Shown: in pieces, positions 38,554 to 49,800 of the stretch
Position numbering within the stretch: position 1 is the first letter of the stretch
Layout: every line of letters starts with the position of its first letter
Assembly: GCF_040436345.1 (NCBI RefSeq)
Contig: NC_133234.1
Span: forward strand, 9,486,446-9,550,445
DNA length: 64,000 nt
Origin: Pagrus major
Taxonomy: Eukaryota > Chordata > Actinopteri > Spariformes > Sparidae
Reading direction: 5' to 3'
Made by a program: the position numbers and the translations under genes
Notes under the pieces: model-generated
The model's database searches: none
Seen by the model: only the letters and a program-made list of their open reading frames with translations
Told to the model about the DNA's origin: nothing

Positions 38554-39011
38554 TTAAAGGATAAGTTCACCCAAAAATTTAAATTCAGTCATTATCTACT
38601 CACCCTCATGCCGATGGAAAGTCGGGTGAAGTTGAGTAGTCCACAAAACATTTCTGGATCTTAACAGCAAAACATAGTTGCACTATTCTCCTAAACAACT
38701 GAAGTTGATGGGGACTTAAAGAATAAAATGGATTCATAGACCTTGTTCGGCGTAATACAAGTCTCCAGAAGCCACAAGATCTCAAATTGATTTAAAAAGA
38801 CATTATTTACACCCTCAATGTTTGGTTGAGCTTGTGCACCCACTTGAGACAAGATGCACATTAATGCTTTTAGCAGCTACAATGAAGATTTCGACTTAAA
38901 AAGGGGTGTAAATAACATCTTTTCAAATCAGTTTGGGAGCTCGGGGCTTCTGGAGACTTGGAGGAGTAGATAATGACTGAATTTTTATTTTGAAGTGACC
39001 TATTCCTTTAA
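38554..39011. mobile_element. Palindromic fish MITE, copy 2
   Basis: The left end TTAAAGGATAAGTTCACCC is followed by 'ATTCAGTCATTATCTACTCACC'-type sequence, which reappears inverted near the right end ('GAGTAGATAATGACTGAATT') before TATTCCTTTAA. It is related to the element at 5725-6500. There is no coding capacity. Confidence 0.85.
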
Positions 39012-39825
39012 TAAGTGACATTTAGAGCACTGTGACTGATGCTGTGTCTATAATCTTGTCTCTTTTTCACTGAACACGTCTCTTCTCATTATTTTATTCG
39101 CTTTGCTGCAGAAGTTTACCATGTCTGTGATTACTGACTGTCTCTGATTACCAGTGCAGCAAAGGATGCTGGGCAGGCTTCAATTCCTCTTGATGCTTGT
39201 TGTCATGAATCTGGTTTAGAGGCACAAAATCAGTTTTTATAAGCAATAGAAGTTTAGTTCTTTGCTGTGAACGAATGCTTCCAGTGTTTCTCTTCTCTAC
39301 CTGTACCCCTCTGCTCTTTGTAGATGAAACTAAAAACCCTTTTTTTTCATCTTTTAATGATAAATGTTTGACATCTTGCGTAAATTATGATTCAATATTT
39401 TTGAACACATGACATTTTCTCGGTTGTATGTAGTGTAACTTCATCTGAAATCATGAGTTCTGCTTTATTTATGAATAATGTGTAAATATGTTTATTTATT
39501 GGCATTTCCTATGTATTTTGTTTAAATAAGGGCTGTATGAACGAAGTCATTTTAATTCTAAGACTATTTATTAGAACTGTTGTTGATGTCAGATTTTAAC
39601 GGAATATATTAATTCATGTTGATTTTCGTAACATGAAACATGATGCGTAGAGAAATCTTTATTAGCTGAGTTGTGCAATTTTCTGATGTGCAATAGAAGA
39701 GGATAAAGCAGGCCTATTGTACTGTACCATATGTCACATTAGCAGTGGGTTTTCACATTAGTGGCAAAACACAGTGACACAAATTAACTGTGGTGTAAGA
39801 CAAAGCGACTATAAAGCAGACAGGT

Positions 39826-39895
39826 TGTCTCAAACCATTGATAATGTTTCTATTGTGTAATCACACAATAGAAACATTATCAATGGTGTGAGACA
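39826..39895. repeat. Near-perfect inverted repeat hairpin, 33-bp stem and 4-nt loop
   Basis: The arm at 39835-39858 is perfectly complementary to 39863-39886 (24 bp) around the loop AATC. The stem extends outward to 39826/39895 with a single mismatch. It could form a DNA cruciform or, if transcribed, a pre-miRNA-sized hairpin. There is no direct evidence of expression. Confidence 0.92.
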
Positions 39896-40166
39896 TTGTA
39901 CTAAAACAAGTAGTGCTGAGTGTAAATTTGATTTGCAGTGAAACATTTGTGAAAATGCAGCAATTTGTTTCATACATACAGAGAGTAGATTGTGATATTC
40001 AGTGCTGTAAAAGAACACTGGACTGACACTGTTGAACTGCAATACAAATAGTTGGTAACACTTCATAATGACCATTAATAAATGGGAAATGTATAGTTAA
40101 TCAAACCTTAGTGAATACTTATTTGACTTTTTTAACAAATAATGAAATTATTTATAAACCATTTTG

Positions 40167-40489
40167 TAAAGGAGACCTATTATGCTCATTTTCAGCTCAC
40201 ACACACCTGAGCCAGCACCACTAACAACAGAGCAGCTGTGCCAAAATAATTATATGAATAAAAATGTGCCAAACTAGCTGTTAGGCATAAATTATGCAAA
40301 TGTGTGACATGGTGACATAGTGTGACATCACAAAGACAAGGAATTAAAGGGTGGACTGTGCTACGAGGTGTTTCAGGAGCAGTGTTTTATGTGGGAGAGA
40401 GGAGCTTCTGTTGGTGTGGACTTCCAAGACCTTTTACATGCACAAGAACATATATAAAACAATGAAAAAGCACAATAGGTCTCCTTTAA
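40167..40489. mobile_element. MITE, 323 bp
   Basis: The termini TAAAGGAGACCTATTATGCT and AGCACAATAGGTCTCCTTTA are inverted repeats of about 20 bp with few mismatches. The interior is non-coding. A decayed reverse copy lies at 22795-23085. Confidence 0.88.
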
Positions 40490-41800
40490 CCAGTTCTAAA
40501 GGTTTATAAATCAATTGCAACTTTATAAAGGGCATCCAGAAAAAGCTTTTGATTAACTACACAGTATTTATTAACCACTTACAATGTATTATAAACATCA
40601 GTTGCAACTTCACAATGAACAATTGGTTAATAAATGTTTTATAAAGAATTTCATTGTTTGTTTAAAGTTAAAAAGTAACATTAACTAAAGTTTAATTAAC
40701 TATAAATTTACCATGTATTAATGATGGTTATAAAGTGGTACCTAATGTAGAAGTGAGTGAATTCATCGCACTTTGACACTATGAACCTCTGCAGGTTGTG
40801 AAGTACCTTATAGTGTCTTTTTAACAAAAGAGCATATAAGAGACCAGAGCTATGATAAATGTATAAATATAAATATGACAGCCAAGTAAATCCAAAGTGT
40901 ATTGGTGTGATATACAGTATGTAGCAAAAATGTGTATATACTGTACGTACTTGTACTTCTTATTACAAAGCAACTAATTTATACCCAACATGTTCTAGAA
41001 ATGTTCTTTGCAGGAGATTGTTTAGTAACTGATGCCACTTTTGAAGATGAAATATTAAAGATTGTAAAATTCAGTTGAGGCTTTGGTTTGACTTGTGTTT
41101 GTATCAGAGAAATGTTGGATCTTTGATTCTTTTGGATAAAACACTGTACCAAGCAGCAGGGACCTTAATGGGGTCAGCTGAATGCTGAACACACTGAACC
41201 AACAAAACCTCCTGAAGCCAAAAACTTTAAGACAAGTTCTGTGTGGGAACACGTGAACGGGTTAAACATCATAATTAGGAGTTCAGGAGTTAATTAGTCA
41301 ATATCGATTTAAGTTTACCAACTCTTTGTTAATAGTAAATAGTGTGTGTCATTGATGAGAATTGACTCCAAAACCACTGCTATGATTACCAGTTATCTAC
41401 TGACAGGAGATTGAGAGCATAGTTGTGGTTTCACCATCAGCAGCTCCTCCTGCACTCACGGACCATCTGACAGCAGTTACAGAACACGTGCAAAATTTCC
41501 CCAGCTGGGATTTGAAACAGCAACAAATCACAAACATGTCCCAGTAACCACTAATTCCCCCGTCAATGTTAGAAATGTAAACACATTCGAGATTTATGCA
41601 TTACCTTGATGGATCAACTACCTGCCACCGCTGAAGTGAGCCTGTAGTGTCACCCTGTGGCTGTTCCTCATACTGCATGAACAAAAATCAAGTGAGGATG
41701 GTTTCCTGAAATCTTACTAATCCGTACTCATTCTAATGACAGCTCATTACAGTATAAAAAAAACTTATCAATGCCGTTCTTCAACACAAATCAGTTCACA

Positions 41801-43755
41801 GCACAACAATTTTAATACTAAAGGATATTTTAATGCCACACACATTTAACAAAGTGCATCTTGCACTACAAATTACATTTAGTAGTAATGAGCCCTTTCA
41901 AGTGATAACTTGTTATAAATAATGTGTAAATTCTCTATTGATTTCTCAGTATAACAGGTCATTAAAAAGGGAGTTTAGTTTATCTAGAACAGGCCTTTTG
42001 TCAAACAAGTTCACTTAAGTGCAAGACATAAAACAAAATCATTATACAGTCCAATTTAAAATAATTATAAGTGACTTTAGAGGCCATATGTTAAATACAA
42101 TCTTAAGATAATTTAATACATTTTAACAACCTGCAGGCACCTGTTAAACTTTATCAAGTATGTGACATTATGACAGTTAAACATTAAATATATTCAATAT
42201 AATAATGATTCCAATATAACTATTCAGGAAGTTAACTGTCCTGATACGAGAATAACTTGAGAGTAAAGACACTGATGGCATCAACAATATATGTTTTTCC
42301 TTAAGGAGGGATTAATGGCTCTGCAGTAATACAGGTAAGTGGCTGTGGCTGTATATAATGTTTACCATGTCAGTAAATACAAACTATACAAAACTTCAAC
42401 TTTATCAAGTCTTGGCAAGTGAAACAACTGAAGATGTTCAAATGATTGGTCCTGTATTATTGCACACACAGTACTATGCAGATGTTCCTGAGTGAAGCAT
42501 CTCAGAGGTCACACACGTGTACAATGAAGATAACCCTTTAGATCTGGTTAAACTGTGTTTAAAACACTGAATACGAAGAAAGGCCAGCAGAACTGTTTTA
42601 CGGTTTTCATCATTTAAACTCTTCCTTACTCTGGCCTTGCCTTTGGAGTGCAGTCCTGTCATGTCAATGATCACAGGGGAAAAATCTAAGCACTAAATGA
42701 CACAACTTTAAAAAGAGGAATGATTAAGAGAACGGTTCAGCGAGTATAGCTATCTGTATTTTGATCCAGATCCAGATGGAATAATGTAGCTTTTAAAGTA
42801 ACACATTTAGAGGAGTGCAAAAAACCTCACAAGACCTGAAAACACACATTAAAAACACAAATGAAGCATAACTTTGCACAGGTATCAGGAGAATTGTGAT
42901 AAATTGTAATAAATAGCTTTACTCGTGATGAAGAGAGGCTCTCAAACCAGAAGCCCATATGTGCACGCTAAACAGAAACCTGTTTGAATGACCACAAGGT
43001 GGTGCTGGGGGGGAAACGTAGCATCTTATAAGAGGCATTATATGGTGAGAAAAAGGGTGAGAGACAAGGCTGCATGATAAGGCTGAGGTATGATGAAGAT
43101 AAGAGCTAGTTATATACCAAGTTCTATATATACTGAGGAAACAACATATTTTAAGATTTTTACGTTTACATATTAAGCAGCTAAAAATGTAACTGTCACC
43201 TTCCCATATCTGATTTTATACATGTCAATTAATTTCTGGACAGGTCCTTTAATTGTAACCCACTTTCAAATAGACTGTCACAATTGAGCCCCCAAGTAAA
43301 GGACAAAGGCATATTTTTCAAAAGCCTCTCAAGAGCACAGCTGTGTAAAAGGATGAACTCATCCTCTAAAATAACTATTTTTAATACAAATCTTGATGAT
43401 ATACTGATTAATGATTTGGCCGAACCAGGTGAAGTACACTCACTTTATAAAACACACAAAAACTCGTAGCTGCACCTGATTTATCACACCCAGAATAGAA
43501 ATCAACTGTTAAGTCCCCTGGCCTCAGTGACTGGCACACTTCAGATATGCAGAGTGCGGAGAAACTGAATAACTGAAAAACTGAAGAGAGAAGACGGTCC
43601 AAATGATGGCTGGTTAGCTGGAAAAGTGACTGAGAGCAAAGACCAACCTATCAACAACAAGTGTTATCAGGGTCTGACTGGTGGCTGCTGGTGAGTTTCC
43701 CACTCTCGCCAAACCCCTTAAACAAGAGTATTCTCTTTAATGAGCATAGCCCCAT
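41801..43755 (-). other. desi1: Presumed desi1 3'UTR and downstream flank
   Basis: Sequence downstream (on the minus strand) of the desi1 stop codon. No coding exon is visible. A minus-strand ATTAAA signal (TTTAAT on plus) is present at 41811-41816 and is one candidate polyadenylation signal. The 3' end is therefore a guess. Confidence 0.4.
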
Positions 43756-45931
43756 CTATCGCTGTCCAGTTATGTTGTTGCCTCCAGGACTTATGACGAC
43801 AGAATCCAGTAACGGACGGAGAGCCTGGCCAAAAGGCCTAAAGAGGAAACACAGCAGACAGTAAAGGACTGATTGAGCAAAACAAGGAAAGACCGGAAAG
43901 AAACATAAGAGGCAGATGTCAGTGTCACAATAACTAAAATATCAATATTACTTGAGTACTTTCTGTGATATTAATATTTCAAAAATGTTGTGATGCACTG
44001 CAATACAATATTGTTTAAGTGTCACCTCCATGGGGAGGTATAATTAGTATGGAGAAGGAGAAATCCACCATCACATCTTCTCACTCACCATCAATCTGGG
44101 ATCTGGGAAAATACTTACACTTGTTTTTGTTGAAAACCAATCTGTTCTTTTTTTAAAAAAAGTTTTTTCCCCCTCTTCTTTGATGGATTTCTCTCAATTA
44201 CTCAAATAAACAACTCACTGAGTTGTTTATTTGAATAACTCAAAAGTGAAAACGGGGCTTCTCATGAACTCAGAAAGAAATCTTATTTTTTTTTAAATGA
44301 AAATACAAAAAATAAATAAATATGTTTTGGAAAATAAATAGGGGGAATGCAAAAAGAAATAAAACTTAAATTTTAAAAACGAATAAATTAATCAATAAAA
44401 TTTCAATTTAAATGGTAAAGTTAATAGAATAAATACAAAGGTAAATAAATACAGAAGCAATTAAAACAGAAATATTAATTTATGCCACATTTCATAAATT
44501 AATTAATGGCATACTAATTTATAAGGTCATTTATTATTTTTTTTTATCTTGGCAGTTTAGGTCCTCCACATGATCAGCTATTCAAAAGAAAAGTATAATT
44601 ACCATATTATGAATTCAAGATTTCTACAGCAGCATCGCCAGAGATAGTAAAACTACAGATTCAGATTAGACAGACAGAAAAAAACGAAGATCCTTAAAAC
44701 GCTTATTAAATTGAGTGGACTCACGTGGACAGAATTTCAGATGGAAGGTCTGTGATGTACGATGGGATCTTTTTGCCTGTGAGGAACTGAGCCACCTCGT
44801 TGCTGAAAGCGTTGCAGTTGTGCTCAAACACGTTGTACTTGTCAAGCCTGTGCACCAGGAGAAAAAACATGAGAGAAAGAAATGAGACATACACGTATTT
44901 CAGAGAAAAGACAGAGGCCCGACAGGGTGGAGAAGGGCGGGCGAGCAGGAAAAGACAAGATAGAGACATCTTGAGAGATAACAGGAAGAACAGAGAAGTG
45001 TGAGACTTTAAATGTGTCTCTTGCAGATAAAGTGCATTGTTTCATTCTAGAAGAATTATGGGCCAAAATTAAAATTCACTTTGGCCTGTAATTCTTGCTG
45101 ACATCTGGGGCAATTTCCAGGCAACATCTCACACCGCTGCAGGTTATCTTTTTAAAAAGTTGATGAAGCAACAACTCATTTTGCCACACAAATGTTTTTA
45201 TATCTTAATTTTTATTTCACTAAATCTATGTGGTTAACCTTACCCGTATGTGGACTCTGACAGTGAATTCAGGTACTCCATGAAGAGCTCTGCAGTCACC
45301 TCAGTGCAGCCAAGGTCCACGATGGAGTCCGGTTCACCCAGCGCTGTGCCACCCTAGGATACAACACCCCTTGTTTAGATGCCTTTGACCAACACTTGTT
45401 GATCCAATACTTTAAAAGTACTTTTATTTTCCTTTACAGTAGTTAATGTGACAAAGGGATAATAATATTGCATGTGCTTTGTATTTTTAGGAAGGCATGA
45501 AAATGATTCTTACAGGTGGACAGTTGTTGATACCCGCTCCTCCATAGAAGTACTCCTTTCCATGGACCACAATAGCAGTGTGCCTATAAGACACCAAAAC
45601 ACCGTATTACAATAAAACCAAACCAAAGCTGTTAACTACAGATAACTGAATAGTCAGATGACTTGTACAAAATAAGTCTGTAATAAGCTGCACTCACCAA
45701 ATCCCATCAAGCTGTTTCCCTGTGATGATTTAAAAAAAAAAAAACAGAATCAATCAGAATGACTTATTAAAGTGCTACAGGTCTGATCACACTGTTTCCG
45801 GCCTCCACGAGTTCAACCAACAGATAGCTATTCAGAAACTTACCTAGCATGACAGGACTCAGCTGGCGGGCCATGCCTTTGGACAAGTCGTAAATGTACA
45901 GTAGCGCTGGATAAGAGTCGGTTTGGTCCAT
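43756..45931 (-). CDS. desi1: Desumoylating isopeptidase 1 (PPPDE2), complete
   Basis: Six exons join in phase on the minus strand: 45844-45931 (ATG), 45698-45719 (22-nt microexon), 45514-45583, 45244-45353, 44725-44847 and 43756-43837 (TAG). All junctions are GT-AG. The product is 164 residues; from memory human DESI1 is 168. It belongs to the PPPDE papain-fold peptidase family. His38 ('GIWHTAIVV') and Cys108 ('[12 protein letters not shown]') occupy the catalytic positions known for DESI1. Other family marks are '[15 protein letters not shown]' near the start and '[17 protein letters not shown]' late. The known role is removal of SUMO from selected substrates in nucleus and cytosol; depalmitoylating activity has also been reported for the family. 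The start at 45931 is preferred over the in-frame ATG at 45955 because it matches the human N-terminus. The gene shares a promoter region with xrcc6. It appears intact. Confidence 0.96.
44198..44238. repeat. 20-bp-arm palindrome in desi1 intron
   Basis: TTACTCAAATAAACAACTCA and its reverse complement (one mismatch in 20) are separated by a single base. It is a cruciform-prone site within the last desi1 intron and is followed by AT-rich low-complexity sequence to about 44550. Confidence 0.88.
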
Positions 45932-46470
45932 TTTTACAAAAAGGGATTTGTTCAAAATGACGACTGCAGCTACACTAGTGTCAAGTCAGCCTACTCACAT
46001 CCAACCAGACTTGACCGGTAGGTTAGCTAGCTTACCGGTAGTTAGCAAACAAAACTTTCAAAATAACTTTCAAAGTGAAAAGCGTATCGTGGAATTGTTA
46101 CAAACACAGGCTACAGACAATTTAAATTAAAAGTAAGAAGTAAAGTAACGTTAGCGAAGATAAATCCACTAGTAACAGGCCGATGATGCCGGCTGCTGTG
46201 TCACTGTCTCACTGTAAACAATAACATGACTGTCAAAAAGTGCGCTGACATCATGATAGAGGAGCGAGCCACCATTCTTCCGGGATCGAGCCTTTCTGTA
46301 AAATAAACCCCGCCTACCTCACTACGATTGGCCAGTATCTCAGATTGGTAGCCAAGCGTCCAATAGACGACGTGCCGCTCCGTACGCTTTTCAGCGTGCT
46401 CGTCCACGTATCTGAACGCGCCAGCCATTGAAACTAGTCCGGACTTGTGGGCAGAAAGTAGCAGACCACC
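45932..46470. promoter_or_regulatory. Bidirectional desi1/xrcc6 promoter and 5'UTRs
   Basis: The two start codons lie 948 bp apart, head to head. Between them is GC/CpG-richer sequence with three CCAAT motifs: inverted (ATTGG) at 46327-46331 and 46344-46348, and direct at 46360-46364, spacing typical of NF-Y-driven housekeeping promoters. No TATA box is evident. A GTAAGT donor at 46471 would end a non-coding first xrcc6 exon, as in mammalian XRCC6, which also has its ATG in exon 2. The exact transcription starts are not visible. Confidence 0.7.
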
Positions 46471-46879
46471 GTAAGTTGACTGCATGCCCCTACAATGAAT
46501 ACATATCCGTTCATGTTGTTTTTTAAATGTGTTTAGTTCATATAGTTTACCTGCATTGTGCATATATTTTCTTAAATAAGCTACTTCAAAATACCTGTGG
46601 AACGAGCAGTGCTAATTACAAGCTAAGCTAGCCTGCTAACCTAGACATTGCCCTGGTTATGTTAAAACCTCAATATTAACATTAATAATAATCATTAAAC
46701 ATTATTCATTGTCATGAATGGCTTTCCTATGTAAAATTATTGTTGTAGTGCGAAAAAAGCACTTTTTATATGTTCAAGTAGCTAAGTATCGGTATTATTC
46801 AAGCTAACTTACTTCTTGTTTCCTGTTGTTGCATCCTATTGAACTGCTGAATCCTTTGACAGAACCAGAAACAGCACAG

Positions 46880-49800
46880 ATGGCAGAGTGGAACGCATAC
46901 TACCGGAATGAGGATGAGGAGGAAGAGCAGGAGGAAGGAGAGCAATCTGGAGGTGAGATGAACCAACTCATAACTTCAAGTGAAGTGCAAATAGGTCAAA
47001 ATTATCAGCTACCATCAATCAACTCTGATTTTTCATGCCACATTATTATTACACTCTGTATTTCACCAATTAGGGAACTATATTTGACTCTGATTTGATC
47101 ACATTTGCATGCCATGCAGTCATGTGTTATGAACTACAGTTATTAACACATAATTTAACATACAGGTTTAAAGTTATCAAATACCATTTAAAACCAAAAA
47201 TGAAGACATAGTCTGAACCCTTAAAGTTACACAATAACTAACCAGGCCGCTGTCTTTTCAGGAGATTATTACAAGATCACAGGGAGAGACAGTTTGGTCT
47301 TCTTGGTTGATGCCTCCAAGGAAATGTTCATCAAAGGAGAAGATGGACAGCCCTCCAACTTTGACATGACCATGCAGGTAAGATGGCCCGTTATCTTTAC
47401 TCTCTTTTGCTTTGTCTCCATTGTGTTCTCCCTCTTTGGTTCATGTAACAGCCATCCTTGTACTGTAACAACTGGAAATGTTCGGAAATTGAATTGGGTA
47501 ATTATTCAGATCCTAACATGGTTGGGAGTTGCAAGAAATGTGCTGGAATTATTTCAAACATTAGGTAAAGGTTGAGTCGATTAGCTTGTCACGATAATTA
47601 GATTATTGACTTATCATACACATGTTATCGACATGTAGATATATGAACATTGTACATTGACCATTTTTGCTGACCTCAATATTGCCCATTGTTTTTACAT
47701 TTATGCAAGTTTGCATAAAAATGTCACCAACATTTTAGCCAACATGATACCAGAATAACTACAAAGGTTACCCCTACCTTTATAACACGTGGGCGCATTA
47801 TCTCCTAATTCCAATGTCCTTATATCAAGAATTTAACATTAATTTGTCTTTAAAGAATGTACTTGCTTTATTATGATATTATATTATTATTAAATCAGTG
47901 TTAAAAAATGACAATGTTTATTGCAATTATTTCTTGGATAATACAACAAAAAGAAGATCTTGACAGGCCAGTCCAATAGTTCGACAAAGCATTTTTAAGT
48001 GTAAATCATCCTCGCAACAGTAATTCAGAGAAAAGGAGACTTTTTTTTGACTGAAATAAAATGAGAAATAATAATGTCTGTGTTGTCTCTTTGTAGGTTG
48101 TGCGCACTGTATACACCAGTAAGATCATCAGTAGTCACAGGGACCTGGTGGCTTTGGTTTTCTACGGCACAGAGCAGAGCAAAAATCCCAGGAACTCATT
48201 CAAGCACGTCTACGTGTACCATGACCTTGATGAACCTGGTGAGATGCTGCAATTTTGGAACTAACACCAACAAGCACTTTTGTTATTGTTATGATATGTT
48301 ATTTCACAAAAACAAGCACAGTCAAAAACACTAATGTAATGATTTTAGTGAATCTGTACATCAATGCATGACTCATATAAAATGTAAGCATTGTGAGAAA
48401 GTTCTGCAATGGAAATTGTGAGCCTTCCCTAATCAGAATGTGTTTTTTCCCCGTTAATAATGTTTTGAATTGCTCTTACACCCCTATTCATTCTTTTTTT
48501 CCTCATCTTTCCTCTTACATTTGTCTGTCTCTCCCTTATTTTCCACAGGTGCAAAGCGAGTGCAGGAAGTGGACGCTCTCCGGGGGGATAAAGGTGCCAA
48601 GCTAGCAGCAGAGACCATGGGCAGCGGGGAGACGTCATTAGGTGACGCCCTGTGGTGCTGTGCCAACCTCTACAGTGACATCAAGCTACGCCTCTCTCAC
48701 AAGCGGCTCATGATCTTCACCTGCAGGGATGAACCACACGGGGGCGACAATACAAAGGACCGACAGGCTCGCACCAAGGCCAGTGACCTCAAAGAGACCG
48801 GTATGTCTGAAGCAAAGGCTGCTTGTCTCTCAGGAAAACCTGTAGTACGGTTTTGAAAATCAAATCTGGCTGCAGAAACTTTGCTGGGAAATTTTAGTAT
48901 TGCAGTCTAATTTTATAATTTAGGCTGAAAATACAGGTGCAGTTTTACATTAAATGTTAACATTGCAGCTTTTATTATGCTAAGCCTGTATGTCATGGAC
49001 TTACTTGACTCATTTGTTCTCTCCAAGGTGTTGTCATAGACTTACTCCATCTGATGAAACCGGGCGGCTTCGATGTCTCACCCTTTTTTCGTGACATTGT
49101 AAGTCCTCCTGAGGATGAGAGCGAGTTGGGGCTGCAGCTGGAGCCTTGTGACAAACTGGAGGACCTCCAGAAGAGGGTGCGGGCCAAAGAGCAGAAGAAA
49201 AGAGCCCAGGCCAGGTAGAGATCAGTGACACATTAGCATTTCCAGACAAATTAAAAGTTATTCACACTGTCTTGAATCCTGCAGATGATTTATCACTCAG
49301 TCTTTTGCTTTCTTCATCCATTGTGGTTTGTCTCTGTGTCTTTTCGATCACTCAACCCCTCCTCTCTCCTATTTTTTACACCATCCCTCCCTTTCTGCCG
49401 TCTATAGGTTAAACCTGTGTCTTGGTGAGGGCATAAACGTAGCTGTGGGAATTTATTCAACAGCTGTACAGGCTCGGAAACCATCAGCCATTAGACTTTA
49501 CAGGGAAACCAATGAGCCGGTCCGTAGCAAAACCCGAACCTTCCACACCCAGACAGGCAGCCTGCTGCTGCCCAGTGAGATAAAGAAAGCCCAGGTAGGA
49601 ACAGTCTCATTATATGCTCATTTTGGTTTGGTATCATGAAAGTGCGTTTTGTGAAAGATTTAAACTTATATTTACATGACATTTTAAGTTGAACTGTGTG
49701 GTAACAACCCAGTAATACATCTTAAATTATGATCCATTACCCACCAGAAGACATGATGACAAACAACTAAGCAGAAAAATGTATCAGCCACAACGAGATT

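Larger units (their letters stand above)
34542..41800 (+). other. shisa8 3' flank / intergenic region
   Basis: 7.3 kb between the shisa8 stop and the presumed end of desi1. Its near part should be the shisa8 3'UTR; AATAAA occurs at about 35584-35589, but the true polyadenylation site cannot be fixed. Contents: MITEs at 38554-39011 and 40167-40489, a near-perfect hairpin at 39826-39895 and AT-rich low-complexity sequence. The open frames around 36445-37004 lack splice or family support. Confidence 0.6.

Noticed and set aside
46826-46879. In-frame ATG upstream of the xrcc6 start
   Set aside because: It lies within or before the exon-2 acceptor region; the ATG at 46880 gives the expected Ku70 N-terminus and length.
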